64,000 nt of DNA from Desulfurispirillum indicum S5 (GTDB taxonomy: Bacteria; Chrysiogenota; Chrysiogenetes; Chrysiogenales; Chrysiogenaceae). The stretch spans positions 787,501 through 851,500 of the forward strand of contig NC_014836.1 of assembly GCF_000177635.2 (NCBI RefSeq). The letters run 5' to 3'. Position numbers and translations under genes: made by a program. This document shows, in pieces, positions 51,545 to 60,600 of the stretch; within the stretch, counting starts at the first letter, position 1, and each line of letters opens with the position of its first letter. The notes under the pieces are model-generated. The model searched no databases. It was given only the letters and a program-made list of their open reading frames with translations, and was not told the origin of the DNA.

Positions 51545-52657
51545 ATGAAACGGTGGCTTCGCTTTGGGATTATCGGACTGACACTGCTTGGTGGGGCCCC
51601 TGGCCCTGTTTCCGGCAGTGACATTTCCCTGGAACGGATGGTCGGGCAAATGGTGCTGGCTGGTTTTCGCGGACTGGAAGTGCAGCCGGACGATCCCATC
51701 ATGCAGGATATCTCCCATGGCTTTGTGGGCGGGGTGATTCTGTTCGATCGGGATGTGCTCACCGGCAGTCGGGAGCGCAATGTGCGTGACCGGGAGCAGC
51801 TTTCCCGGCTGATAGCTGATCTGCAGGAACATGCCTCCACGGTTCTGTTCATCGCCATTGATCAGGAAGGGGGGCTGGTCAGCCGTCTGAAGCCGGTTCA
51901 TGGTTTTGAGGCGCTGGCCTCCCACCGTGAGCTGGGCGAGGGGAGCCCGAGCAGCACCTTTGCGGCGGCCAGCGACATGGCACAGGCCCTGGCCGGGCTT
52001 GGTGTCAACCTGAACTTTGCACCGGTGGTGGATGTGAATATGAATCCGGAAAACCCGGTTATCGGCAGCCTGGGACGCAGTTTTTCCGCCGATGCTTCTG
52101 CGGTGGCGCGCCATGGGGAGCAGTTCGCCCGGGCCATGGATGCTGCTGGCGTGATTCCTGCCATCAAGCACTTTCCCGGGCACGGCAGCTCTCTGGCGGA
52201 TTCCCACCTGGGGTTTACGGATATTACGCAGACCTGGAATCCCCATGAGCTCCTGCCCTTCCGGGAAATGATCGCCAATGGATTTGGCGGCATGGTGATG
52301 ACCGGACACCTGTTCCACCGGGAGCTTGATGCAGAATATCCGGCAACGCTCTCCCGGGTGGTACTCCAGGATCTGCTGCGCCAGGAGCTGGGTTTTACGG
52401 GGGTGATTGTCTCCGATGATATGCAGATGAAGGCCATAACCGACCACTTCGGCTTTGAAGAGGCTCTGGAGCGGGCTGTTTATGCCGGGGTGGATATTCT
52501 GCTGCTGGGCAACAATCTGGAATATGACCCTCTGGTGGCCCGGCGGGCAGTCAAAGCCATTGTGGAGATGGTGGAGCGGGGAACTCTTCCCCGTGAGCGC
52601 ATTGAAGCTTCCTACGAGCGAATTCAGGCGCTGAAACGGCAGCTGGAAAAGCCGTGA
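51545..52657 (+). CDS. Glycoside hydrolase family 3, beta-N-acetylhexosaminidase-like
   Basis: A 370-residue GH3 enzyme with an N-terminal export signal (MKRWLRFGIIGLTLLGGAPG). Motifs: IDQEGGLVSRL, LNFAPVVDVN, GRSFSAD, the substrate/general-acid loop IKHFPGHGSS, and the nucleophile Asp in GVIVSDDMQMKAI. NagZ-type enzymes recycle peptidoglycan amino sugars in the cytoplasm; the export signal here points to an envelope location instead. The 265-bp gap upstream (51280-51544) holds a GC hairpin near 51442-51468 without a T-run. The gene ends 18 bases before transposable element copy C. Confidence 0.86.
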   Translation: MKRWLRFGIIGLTLLGGAPGPVSGSDISLERMVGQMVLAGFRGLEVQPDDPIMQDISHGFVGGVILFDRDVLTGSRERNVRDREQLSRLIADLQEHASTVLFIAIDQEGGLVSRLKPVHGFEALASHRELGEGSPSSTFAAASDMAQALAGLGVNLNFAPVVDVNMNPENPVIGSLGRSFSADASAVARHGEQFARAMDAAGVIPAIKHFPGHGSSLADSHLGFTDITQTWNPHELLPFREMIANGFGGMVMTGHLFHRELDAEYPATLSRVVLQDLLRQELGFTGVIVSDDMQMKAITDHFGFEEALERAVYAGVDILLLGNNLEYDPLVARRAVKAIVEMVERGTLPRERIEASYERIQALKRQLEKP

Positions 52658-52675
52658 ATATCCCCTGGACTCAAA

Positions 52676-53013
52676 ACTGAAGTTTCGCACCCTCCCCCCT
52701 GAGCCCGTCCGGTGAGTGCGACGCCTGGCTGGCAAGACCCGAACGGGACACTCACAGGAAGTGAGTGGTCCGGCAGCACTGCAGGGATGCAGCGTCTGCC
52801 GGATATCCAGTCCAGGCGAGCAAACGATCCGGAAAAACGGGCGTTCGGGGGGCGCGTTTTTGGGTCCTTTTTGCGCGGTCAAAAAGGACAATATCCAGAG
52901 ACGAAAAATGGAATACCAGATAAGTCAAGCATTCAAAATCAATACGCTTTCCTCGAGATAAGCGCCAGTATAATAGCGGTTTAACTCAAGGCAGCAAGGT
53001 GCGAAAGTTGAGT
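52676..53013. mobile_element. Non-autonomous transposable element, copy C (inverted relative to A and B)
   Basis: A 338-bp element. Its left end is ACTGAAGTTTCGCACC and its right end is the complement of ACTCAACTTTCGCACC. CAAA flanks both sides (52672-52675 and 53014-53017), consistent with a 4-bp target duplication. About 215 bp match A and B and ~90 bp more match B. It carries a conserved internal hairpin (TCCTTTTTG with CAAAAAGGA) and no transposase. It lies between the convergent GH3 and recJ genes. Confidence 0.78.
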
Positions 53014-53035
53014 CAAAAGACGGATCTGCTCCTGC

Positions 53036-54712
53036 TCAGTGGTAGCTGTGATCTTCAATTTGCATCTCCAGGGAGTCCTTTCCCCGGAAGTGGTTCACGC
53101 GCAGTTTGAAGCAGAGCTTCACCTGTTTTCCCACTGCCGCCTGCAGATTGTTGGAGAAGGCGATGGCCTGGTGGCGTTTTCCTTCGGAGTCCTGGATGGT
53201 CAGTCGGCAGTGGCTCCCTTCGCGACCGCACTGGTAGCTGTCCAGCACGGTGAAGTCACCGGAGAATAATGGTTCCGGGTTGCCATTGCCAAAGGGCTCA
53301 AGGCGGTTGATGGCATGGGCGGTATCCATGCTGAGCAGAGGTGCTGGCAGGCAGGCGTCGACAGTGCACTTTGCCTTGAAGAGATCTTCCGGAAACCGGG
53401 AGAGGTTTTTGAGCAGGTTCTGGCGAAAGGCCTCCAGGTTGCTCTGCTGTATCTGCAGGCCAGCGGCCATGGCGTGGCCACCGAATTTTACCAGGTGGTG
53501 GGCGCACTGCTGTAGTTCGTGGTGCAGGTCGATGCCGTCAACGGAGCGGCAGCTGGCCTTGAGCGTTCCGTCTTCAAGCTGACTGTAGACGATGCAGGGC
53601 CGGTGGTAGCGGGACTTGAGGCGACCGGCCACAATGCCGATCACCCCTTCGTTCCAGCCCCTGGAGCCGACGATGATAGCCCGCTGCTCATGCAGCTTGT
53701 GGCGCTGAATCTGCTCCCGGGCCTCTTCCACCATGGATTGCTCCACTTCCTGACGCTGGCGGTTGAGGTCGTCCAGCTGTCGGGCGATGGACAGGGCCTG
53801 CTCCCGTTGCGGCTCATCCAGCAGGAACAGCTCCACGCTGTCGCGGGCGTTTTCCATACGCCCGGCGGCATTGACGCGGGGCCCCAGCTGGAATCCCAGC
53901 CCGTACACAGACATTTTGCCGGGATCAATTCCGGCCACTTCACACAGAAGCCGCAGTCCGGTGACCGCCTTGTCGGCGAAGAGGCGCAGCCCCTGCTTCA
54001 CCAGTACACGGTTTTCGTGACGGATTTCCATGACATCGGCAACGGTGGCCAGGCTTGCCAGGGGCAGGTAGGGGGCCAGGCTGAGCTCAGCGCGCCCTAT
54101 GGTCCGGCGCAGGGCGGTGATCAGCTTCAGCACCACGGCGGCTCCGCAGATGGCATGGGGGTAAGGGCAGTCGGGCCGATGGGGATCCACGATGGCATCG
54201 GCTGGTGGCAGCTGGTTTCCGGGCAGGTGGTGATCAGTGATGATGACCTGCTTTCCCAGGGACTTGAGGAAGGCAACTTCATCAATGGCGGTGATGCCGC
54301 AGTCCACGGAAATCAGCAGGTGGAAGTCCTGGCTTCTGCTCTCCAGGGCGGCACGGTTCAGGCCGTAGCCTTCGGTGAAGCGGCTGGGGATAAAGTAGTC
54401 AACACGGGCTCCCAGTTCACGCAGAAAGCGTACCAGCATGGCGGTTCCCACCGTGCCGTCCACATCAAAATCGCCGTAGACAAGGATGGGAAGCGACTGC
54501 TGTATGGCAGCGTCAAGAAGCTCCACCGCTTTTGCCATATCCCGCAGCAGAAAAGGATCCGCCAGATGGCTGAGGTCAGCCTGCAGGAAGAGGTTACGGT
54601 CGTCGTCGCAGCGGTCTGACAGCAGGAGCTCAAGAAGTTCCTCACTGTTGGCGGGTCTGCTGGCATGGGCTATCTGCCACTGGTATCTGGCTCCCTGAAT
54701 GAGTCTGGTCAC
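53036..54712 (-). CDS. recJ: Single-stranded-DNA-specific exonuclease RecJ
   Basis: 558 residues from GTG 54712, well spaced from GGAGGG and overlapping the TGA of the upstream gene. DHH phosphoesterase motifs: VYGDFDVDGTVGTAML, LLISVDCGITAIDEV, VIITDHHLPGNQLPPADA; DHHA1 part VGSRGWNEGVIGIVAGRLKS and HLVKFGGHAMAAGL. It acts 5' to 3' in recombination and mismatch repair. Confidence 0.95.
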   Translation of the reverse strand: MTRLIQGARYQWQIAHASRPANSEELLELLLSDRCDDDRNLFLQADLSHLADPFLLRDMAKAVELLDAAIQQSLPILVYGDFDVDGTVGTAMLVRFLRELGARVDYFIPSRFTEGYGLNRAALESRSQDFHLLISVDCGITAIDEVAFLKSLGKQVIITDHHLPGNQLPPADAIVDPHRPDCPYPHAICGAAVVLKLITALRRTIGRAELSLAPYLPLASLATVADVMEIRHENRVLVKQGLRLFADKAVTGLRLLCEVAGIDPGKMSVYGLGFQLGPRVNAAGRMENARDSVELFLLDEPQREQALSIARQLDDLNRQRQEVEQSMVEEAREQIQRHKLHEQRAIIVGSRGWNEGVIGIVAGRLKSRYHRPCIVYSQLEDGTLKASCRSVDGIDLHHELQQCAHHLVKFGGHAMAAGLQIQQSNLEAFRQNLLKNLSRFPEDLFKAKCTVDACLPAPLLSMDTAHAINRLEPFGNGNPEPLFSGDFTVLDSYQCGREGSHCRLTIQDSEGKRHQAIAFSNNLQAAVGKQVKLCFKLRVNHFRGKDSLEMQIEDHSYH

Positions 54713-56019
54713 AGGTATCCCTCCACAGGTGTGCGTTGTCTCCAGCCGACCCACAGCAGCACGGCCACTTCAGCCAGTTCCCCCAGTATCAGCAGCGCCA
54801 CACCCAGCAGTGCACCATTGCCCTGAATGCCCAGGCTGAGCATGGCGAGGCTGGCAAGCATGACGCAGAGGATCTTTATGGTGCTTGAAGCGCCGATTCG
54901 CAGGGTTTTGAGTTCCCGGGTGGTGGTCGCCTTCAGCAGGTGGTTGGTGCAGTAAAGGATACCATATCCTGTGGTGAGCAGCACGGGCCAGCGCAGATAC
55001 TCCACCAGGTGCGCTTCTATGGCCATCCATCCGGTCAGCACCGTATGATGAAAGAGAAACTGGATGCTGAGCAGAGCCACGGAAAGCCCTGCCAGCAGGG
55101 CGATGGCAAAGAGAACGATCCGGCGCAGGGTTTCGCGGTTTTCTGCCAGGGTGATGACGGTCTGCTGCAGGCTCTGGAAGGGGCCGTAAAAAAGGAAGAT
55201 AAACCCCCGGACGATGGTGAAGGCGGCCAGGCCCAGGGCGCTGTCGGAAAGCCGTGCCACCATGCCGTTGACCAGCAGGGTGCTCAGGTGCTGCATACTC
55301 ATGGAGTACATGAGGGGCAGGGCGAACCCAATGAGCCGACCGTAACCCATGGGGTCACCTTCCTCAAGGCGGTTCAGCCTGCGCGCAGGCTGCCAGCAGA
55401 ACAGGACAATGGCTGCAGACTCAATGGCTATGCCACCCAGGAGGCCCAGGGCTCCCACGGCGACACCGTCCAGAAAGTGCAGCAGCATTGGCAGCAGTAC
55501 CAGCAGGGACCCGATGCGGATGATGACCCCTACAGTGATCAGGGTCGGTTTGCGGCTTTTGGCCAGAATACCCTGCAGGCTGCCGCGCAGCGACGTGAAG
55601 AGGGAGAGGGGAATCAGGTAGAGCATGGTATGTACAGCGTATTCGGCGATGTGCCATGGCACCTGGAAGACTTCCACAAAGAGAAAGTTCGCGATTCCCG
55701 AAATACTGATCAGACTGACGATGGCGGCAATGAAGACGCCCAGCAGTATCGAGAAGCTCAGCACTGTGCGCAGGCTCTGCCGTCCCCGCACGTAGCTGGC
55801 GGCAATATGGGAGTTTGCATAGCTCAGCGACGCGATGAACAGGTAGAGAGTGATGCCCAGGCCGAAACCGGCCAGGATCTCCACCTGGTTCTCCTGGCGT
55901 GCCAGAAAAGCGTTGATGAGCGTGTGGCTGATGCTCATGAACTGCGTGGTGAAGAGCAGGGGTATGGAGAAGAGAATGATTTCCCGATAGGATACGGTTT
56001 TTTGCGTCTGGGGATTCAT
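54709..56019 (-). CDS. MATE/MOP-superfamily membrane transporter
   Basis: A 436-residue protein with about twelve hydrophobic helices in two homologous halves (starts SYREIILFSIPLLFTTQFMS). The pattern fits MATE efflux pumps or polysaccharide flippases of the MOP superfamily; no residue seen here decides between them. Its stop overlaps the recJ GTG start by four bases. Confidence 0.7.
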   Translation of the reverse strand: MNPQTQKTVSYREIILFSIPLLFTTQFMSISHTLINAFLARQENQVEILAGFGLGITLYLFIASLSYANSHIAASYVRGRQSLRTVLSFSILLGVFIAAIVSLISISGIANFLFVEVFQVPWHIAEYAVHTMLYLIPLSLFTSLRGSLQGILAKSRKPTLITVGVIIRIGSLLVLLPMLLHFLDGVAVGALGLLGGIAIESAAIVLFCWQPARRLNRLEEGDPMGYGRLIGFALPLMYSMSMQHLSTLLVNGMVARLSDSALGLAAFTIVRGFIFLFYGPFQSLQQTVITLAENRETLRRIVLFAIALLAGLSVALLSIQFLFHHTVLTGWMAIEAHLVEYLRWPVLLTTGYGILYCTNHLLKATTTRELKTLRIGASSTIKILCVMLASLAMLSLGIQGNGALLGVALLILGELAEVAVLLWVGWRQRTPVEGYL

Positions 56020-56155
56020 GATTGTGTTATGCTGAGCGCTCCTGATTTTGTGCCGCTACGGCCAAATGTCAGCCATTGTGGAGCAAGGAAGGTTCTTTTG
56101 CAAGTCTGTGCTCTGGTCTTTTGCGGACCAGGAATTTCCCTTTGCAGGTGAATAT

Positions 56156-56797
56156 ATGATTTTTGCGCTGGATACCACGGGTGAAGTGTTCTCGGCCTGC
56201 CTGATGGAGAAAGCAGGTGGAGAGTACCTGCTGCAGGAAGTGGATACGCGCCGTAAACACGGAGAACTGCTGCCAGCTGCTCTGGAGCAGCTCCTCGCTT
56301 CGTCGCAATGCCAATGGGATGATGTCACCGCGGTAGCTCTGGTGAATGGTCCCGGCAGCTTTACCGGTGTGCGGGTGGGAGCGTCTTTTGTGAAGGGCCT
56401 GGTTTTCGGGGGTGCGAAGCCGGTATACACCTGCTCGCGCCTTGAGGCGATGCTCCACGGCCTTGATGAGCTGCCGGGGCCAGTGCTGGCTGCTGTGGAC
56501 GCCAAGCGTTCCCAGGTTTACTGCCGCGGTTTGCGTATTCATGGTCTTGAGGAAGACTGCGCCCTGGATGGCGCTGAGCTGGTGAGACGGACACCCTCCG
56601 AGTTTTTTTTCTCCGGTGAGTTGCCAGCAGCATTTCCTGCGGCACTCCGGGATAAACGCATCCACCGGGTTCCCAGCGTGCCGGCTGCCCTCAATGCGGC
56701 ACGGCTGGCAGTTGCCGGCCAGCTGCCCCGGTATGACGAGTCTGACAGTATTCCCCTGCACTATCTGCGCAAATCCCAGGCAGAGGAGGAGCGATGA
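56156..56797 (+). CDS. tsaB: tRNA threonylcarbamoyladenosine biosynthesis protein TsaB
   Basis: A 213-residue ASKHA-fold partner of TsaD in t6A37 synthesis. The start at 56156 follows AGGTG and gives MIFALDTTGEVFSACLME, with KHGELLPAALEQLL and VNGPGSFTGVRVGASFVKGL. An in-frame extension upstream is unconserved. It overlaps rimI by four bases, a frequent gene pair. Confidence 0.93.
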   Translation: MIFALDTTGEVFSACLMEKAGGEYLLQEVDTRRKHGELLPAALEQLLASSQCQWDDVTAVALVNGPGSFTGVRVGASFVKGLVFGGAKPVYTCSRLEAMLHGLDELPGPVLAAVDAKRSQVYCRGLRIHGLEEDCALDGAELVRRTPSEFFFSGELPAAFPAALRDKRIHRVPSVPAALNAARLAVAGQLPRYDESDSIPLHYLRKSQAEEER

Positions 56798-57231
56798 GCC
56801 TGAAGGTTCGCCTGCTGGATCAGAGTTTTCTGCGGGATATCCATGCCATCGAAGCCTCCCGCTTTACCCACCCCTGGAGCGAGCAGCAGATTGCCGAAGA
56901 GATGCGTCACCCCAGAATCATCGCCCTCGGAGCCTTTCATGGCGAATCACTGCTGGGGTACCTGTTTGCCTACCTGCTGCCGGAAGAGCTGCAGCTCAAT
57001 AATGTTGCGGTTCACAAGGAATTCAGCCGGATGGGCATCGCCACACTGCTGCTTGAGTATCTGGAGCAGCTGGGGAAGGGGGAGGGCTGCCGCGAGATCC
57101 TGCTGGAAGTCAACGAAAAGAACTCAGGCGCCATCGCTCTGTATGAGAAGCGCGGCTTCAAGGTCACGGGGCGTCGCCGCAAATACTACCGGGATGGCGG
57201 CGATGCGGTTCTCATGCAGAAGAAGCTGTGA
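56794..57231 (+). CDS. rimI: Ribosomal protein S18-alanine N-acetyltransferase-like RimI
   Basis: A 145-residue GNAT enzyme: IEASRFTHPWSEQQIAEEM, LQLNNVAVHKEFSRMGIATL (acetyl-CoA loop), LLEVNEKNSGAIALYEKRGF. Overlap with tsaB supports the RimI assignment over other GNATs. Confidence 0.9.
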   Translation: MSLKVRLLDQSFLRDIHAIEASRFTHPWSEQQIAEEMRHPRIIALGAFHGESLLGYLFAYLLPEELQLNNVAVHKEFSRMGIATLLLEYLEQLGKGEGCREILLEVNEKNSGAIALYEKRGFKVTGRRRKYYRDGGDAVLMQKKL

Positions 57232-57256
57232 CTGCCGGCGCGAAAGTGACGTTATA

Positions 57257-57272
57257 ACTGAAGTTTCACACC
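57257..57272. repeat. Solitary end of the transposable element family
   Basis: ACTGAAGTTTCACACC matches the right-type end of copies A-C (ACTGAAGTTTCGCACC) at 15 of 16 bases. No matching second end is visible nearby. On its inner side the sequence becomes phage tail-fibre coding remnant instead of element body. Confidence 0.65.
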
Positions 57273-57554
57273 TTGTCAGCCACCTGTATCGTGGCTCTTG
57301 CCGTGTTTTTGATTCTGAATATAGCCAGATAGTTCAGTGCCTCGTTGATGTCTGCATAGTCGGAAGGCACATTCAGCGTCATGTCCTCCGCAACAAATGG
57401 TGTACCCCCCCATAGGGATACTGCCTGCCGTGGCTCCGTCACCGATGTACAGTCTCTTTGTGTCGGTTGCGTACAGGAGTTCCCCTTCAGCGGGTATTAC
57501 CGCTGTCCTGTCTGCCTCAATAAGTCTTCTGTTCTGAATAAGCGATTCAGCTAT
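57259..57554 (-). pseudogene. Remnant of a phage tail-fibre/baseplate-type protein gene
   Basis: Leftward reading behind a strong AAGGAGG site begins at ATA (57552-57554) where an ATG would be expected: IAESLIQNRRLIEADRTAVI, then ELLYATDTKRLYIGDGATAG, a block common at the N terminus of phage tail and tropism-determinant proteins. A run of seven G (plus-strand C, 57405-57411) breaks the frame. Beyond it, in the next frame, comes DYADINEALNYLAIFRIKNT and ATIQVADKV before the solitary element end. So the gene lost its start, its frame and its distal part. Confidence 0.6.
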
Positions 57555-57737
57555 CTTTATCCTCCTTAAATCAGCACCTATTTGAATAGAGCGATGACGG
57601 ATATTACATGAAGAAGACGGCCGCTATGTTCCAGTATTTAAAACCTCTTGGATTTAATAAGAAAAAAAGAGAGCAGATTAAAGTGGGCCCAGTTGTCCAG
57701 ACATATTTCGAGGAAGTTTAAGTTTTCTTATTGCAGC

Positions 57738-58550
57738 CTATGCCGCAAGCTTTTCCTCCTTTATTCTAAATACTGACATGTACATTTTGTCTGGTGTTCT
57801 GTAGTCAAGAGACTGATGAAACCTTCTGCTATTGTAGAAGGTGAAGTATCGCTTTACTCCTTCCTTGAGTTCGGTCATGTTCTCATAGCATTTGATATAG
57901 ATGTTTTCGTATTTCACACTGCGCCAAAGGCGCTCTACGTAGACATTGTCAAGGGCTCTGCCTTTGCCGTCCATGCTGATTCTGATGCCGTGACTCTTGA
58001 GTCTTTGCGTAAATGCCTCTGAGCTATATTGGCTTCCCTGGTCGGTGTTGAATATCCCAGGGACTCCATAGCGTCTGATGGCTTCATCCAGTGCTTCGAG
58101 GCAAAAGCAGGTATCCATGGTGTTGGAGATGCGCCAGCTCAGTACTTTGCGGCTGAACAGATCTATGATAGCTGTCAGGTACACCGTCTTGGCGCCAAGC
58201 TTCAAGTACGTGATATCAGTGGCCCAAACCTGGTTGGGAAGCCAGATATTCAATCCTCGCAGCAAGTACGGATACTTCTTGTGCTGCTTGTTGGCCCGTG
58301 AAAGATTGGGTTTGGGGTAAATCGCACGCAGCCCATGCTTGTGCATAATGCGCCGCACCTGTTTGGAACTCACGGCCATATCATGTTCCTCATTGAGCTG
58401 TATGGCTATCTTGCGATAACCGAAGGTGGGAATGTCTTGCAGCACCCTGAGAACAACCTTCAGTATTTCAAGATCAGATTCCTCCAGCGCCGACGAACGT
58501 GACTGGTAATAGTAGGTCGAGTGGCTGATGCCAAGCAACTTGCACTGCAT
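57738..58550 (-). CDS. IS3-family transposase OrfB (copy 1)
   Basis: A 270-residue integrase-core protein: HTH_21-type N terminus (GISHSTYYYQSRSSALEESD), then DDE residues in VWATDITYLKLGAKTVYLTA, FNTDQGSQYSSEAFTQRLKS and ALDNVYVERLWRSVKYENIY. Normally made as OrfAB by -1 frameshifting on an A9 run near the end of orfA; the -1 frame is open from there into orfB. Confidence 0.93.
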   Translation of the reverse strand: MQCKLLGISHSTYYYQSRSSALEESDLEILKVVLRVLQDIPTFGYRKIAIQLNEEHDMAVSSKQVRRIMHKHGLRAIYPKPNLSRANKQHKKYPYLLRGLNIWLPNQVWATDITYLKLGAKTVYLTAIIDLFSRKVLSWRISNTMDTCFCLEALDEAIRRYGVPGIFNTDQGSQYSSEAFTQRLKSHGIRISMDGKGRALDNVYVERLWRSVKYENIYIKCYENMTELKEGVKRYFTFYNSRRFHQSLDYRTPDKMYMSVFRIKEEKLAA

Positions 58551-58579
58551 CCGTATGCTCAGGTTTTTATGGCCTGGCT

Positions 58580-58897
58580 CTATGGCATTTTTGGCTCGTG
58601 ACCGTAGAGTTGCACATACTTTTTTTTTAGGAAGTCCTTCTCAACCTGAAGCATGCCAATTTGCTTGTAAAGGGCGTCAACATTGCGATCCTCTTTGTCC
58701 TTGCCCTTCTTCTTGTTGGGACGATCGAATATATCAGGCATGGCTTCCAGAGCACGCTTCTTCCACTCCTTGATCTGCTGGGGATGAACCTCATACTCCT
58801 GAGCCAGCTCCTGAACAGTCTTTTCTTCACGCAGCGCCTCAAGGGCTACCTTGGCTTTGAACTCATTGGTAAATGTCTTACGTTGCACTATAGTCAC
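58580..58897 (-). CDS. IS3-family OrfA (copy 1)
   Basis: A 105-residue helix-turn-helix protein ([38 protein letters not shown]) with a leucine-zipper-like tail. GTG start; GTG at 58888 is better spaced from GGAG. The T9 on the plus strand (A9 in mRNA) is the likely frameshift site. Confidence 0.9.
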   Translation of the reverse strand: MTIVQRKTFTNEFKAKVALEALREEKTVQELAQEYEVHPQQIKEWKKRALEAMPDIFDRPNKKKGKDKEDRNVDALYKQIGMLQVEKDFLKKKYVQLYGHEPKMP

Positions 58898-58989
58898 TCT
58901 CCAGGTGATGTTTGGATCAGGTCAATCTACGCCACTTCCGATGACTTTGCCAAACTTAAACCCCTGTCCGATTTACTGGGCCCATTATA

Positions 58990-59157
58990 GATATGCCGTG
59001 CTTGCGACATACCTCCTTCACCGGCAAACCGGATTCCACTTCCTTGAGAATAGACACTATCTGCGATTCACTGAAACGGGACTTTTTCATCTTGAGCCTC
59101 CTGGGGAATTCCAGAATACTCTAATTTCTACCTGTCGGGTATAGGGGGAAGCTTACA
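58990..59157 (-). pseudogene. 5' half of an IS407-like orfA with its left IS end, cut by IS3 copy 1
   Basis: Leftward from ATG 59090: MKKSRFSESQIVSILKEVES and GLPVKEVCRKHGI, the start of an IS407/IS51-group OrfA. It then runs into IS3 copy 1. The upstream part to about 59157 (TGTAAGCTTCCCCCTATACC on the minus strand) is probably the left terminus of that IS. The other half is at 62110 onward. Confidence 0.8.
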
Positions 59158-59296
59158 TCATCCTTATCAGTATGCAGAGTGCGGAAGATTATGCCAAAGG
59201 ACATATCCTCGGAACGATTAATATTCCTGGTGCTGATTTTTTAAACGGCGATAAGCGTCTTTTGCAGCTTCCGAAAGATAAAAAGATAACCGTTAC

Positions 59297-60600
59297 GGCT
59301 CTTCCGTATTGAGGATACATTGACAAAAAAGTGAGCATGGTGCCACTTATCGGGATTACAACCAAATAATTCCGGGAGAAGCACCATGCTCACCAGTGTT
59401 CTTTACCATGCCTACGGCCTTGCTGGCTACGATTACATCCGCACAGAGTATTGCGGCAATACCATCAATTTCCATGTCCGGCCCCGTAAAAAGCTGATTC
59501 GCTGCCCTGCGTGCCTTGGCCGTTCTGTCATATTACGCGGCAGTAGCATTCGTCGGTTACGAGGTTTGCCTTTGGGGATCAAGTCCACTTGGTTGCACGT
59601 CCACGTTCCACGCATCCAGTGCCTTCAGTGCGGTAGTGTCAGGCGGGTGAGTCTGAAAATAGCCTCTCCACGGTGTTCCTACACCCATGCATTTGCTCGG
59701 TATGTGGTCTCCCTTGCCCAAGCTATGACCCTCATTGATGTAGCACGGCTTCTTGGTATAGGCTGGGACCTGGTCAAGTCCATTTTCAAGCAGTATCTGC
59801 ATCATCACTACAGTAGCCCTTCACTTGCTGGGCTTGAGTATATCGCCATTGATGAGAAATACACAGGACGCAAACATGGCTTCATTACTCTCGTCATTGA
59901 CCTTGGTTCAGCCAGGGTCGTATACGTTGGAGCAGGCAAACAGGCAGAAGCGCTTGATGGTTTCTGGAAACGCCTTGGTCGTCGCAAGTCATCTATCAAA
60001 GCCGTTGCTGCTGACATGAGTCCGGCTTACCGGTCGGCAGTGCTCGAACACCTTCCATCTGCTGCGTTGGTGTTTGATCGTTTCCATGTCGTCAAGCTTA
60101 TGAATGAACGCCTTACCGATATTCGCCGCGAGCTGTACCATGAGCTCACAAGTCAGCATGACAAGAGCATTCTCAAAGGCACTCGCTGGATGCTTCTCAA
60201 AAATCCGCAGAGCATTGGCGAGCAAACCAGTGATCATGAACGCCTTGAACTTGCCCTGCAGGCCAATCGACCATTGGCGGTTGCCTATTACATGAAAGAA
60301 GATCTCCGCCAGATATGGCAACAAACTGACAAGGTAACTGCCACGGTATTCCTCGATGACTGGATCAACAGGGCTCAAGCATCAGCTATCAAAGGATTGA
60401 AGAAAATGGCCAAAACGCTGGAGAAGCACCGAGAGGGAATCCTGAACTGGTATGATCACCCCATATCAACAGGACCACTTGAGGGGATCAACAACAAAAT
60501 TGATACCCTCAAAAGGCAAGCCTATGGATACAGAGATATGGAATTCTTCGAGCTCAGAATAAAGGCCCTCCATAATTCAAAGTACGCTTTAACCGGATGA
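59297..60600 (+). mobile_element. ISL3-family insertion sequence (about 1,304 bp)
   Basis: Begins GGCTCTTCCG and ends at CCGGATGA. ACCGTTAC occurs directly on both sides (59289-59296, 60601-60608), matching the 8-bp duplication of ISL3 elements. The imperfect terminal repeats align best if the right ACC is counted as IS (GGCTCTTCCG versus GGTTCATCCG), so the exact right border is uncertain by 3 bp. Confidence 0.85.
59386..60600 (+). CDS. ISL3-family transposase
   Basis: A 404-residue transposase. N-terminal zinc-finger pairs CPACLGR and CLQCGSV; DDE core with GLEYIAIDEKYTGRKHGFIT, VAADMSPAYRSAVLEHLPS, VFDRFHVVKLMNERL and the late LEGINNKIDTLKRQAYGYRD. The stop codon is the last three bases of the element as drawn. 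Confidence 0.93.
   Translation: MLTSVLYHAYGLAGYDYIRTEYCGNTINFHVRPRKKLIRCPACLGRSVILRGSSIRRLRGLPLGIKSTWLHVHVPRIQCLQCGSVRRVSLKIASPRCSYTHAFARYVVSLAQAMTLIDVARLLGIGWDLVKSIFKQYLHHHYSSPSLAGLEYIAIDEKYTGRKHGFITLVIDLGSARVVYVGAGKQAEALDGFWKRLGRRKSSIKAVAADMSPAYRSAVLEHLPSAALVFDRFHVVKLMNERLTDIRRELYHELTSQHDKSILKGTRWMLLKNPQSIGEQTSDHERLELALQANRPLAVAYYMKEDLRQIWQQTDKVTATVFLDDWINRAQASAIKGLKKMAKTLEKHREGILNWYDHPISTGPLEGINNKIDTLKRQAYGYRDMEFFELRIKALHNSKYALTG

Larger units (their letters stand above)
57679..58989 (-). mobile_element. IS3-family insertion sequence, copy 1 (1,311 bp)
   Basis: Ends TAAAGTGGGCCCAGT and (complement) TATAATGGGCCCAGT match at 13 of 15 bases. GAT flanks both sides (57676-57678, 58990-58992), the 3-bp duplication usual for IS3 elements. 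It carries orfA and orfB in the leftward direction and is identical as far as I compared to copy 2 at 60799-62109, in the opposite orientation. Confidence 0.92.
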
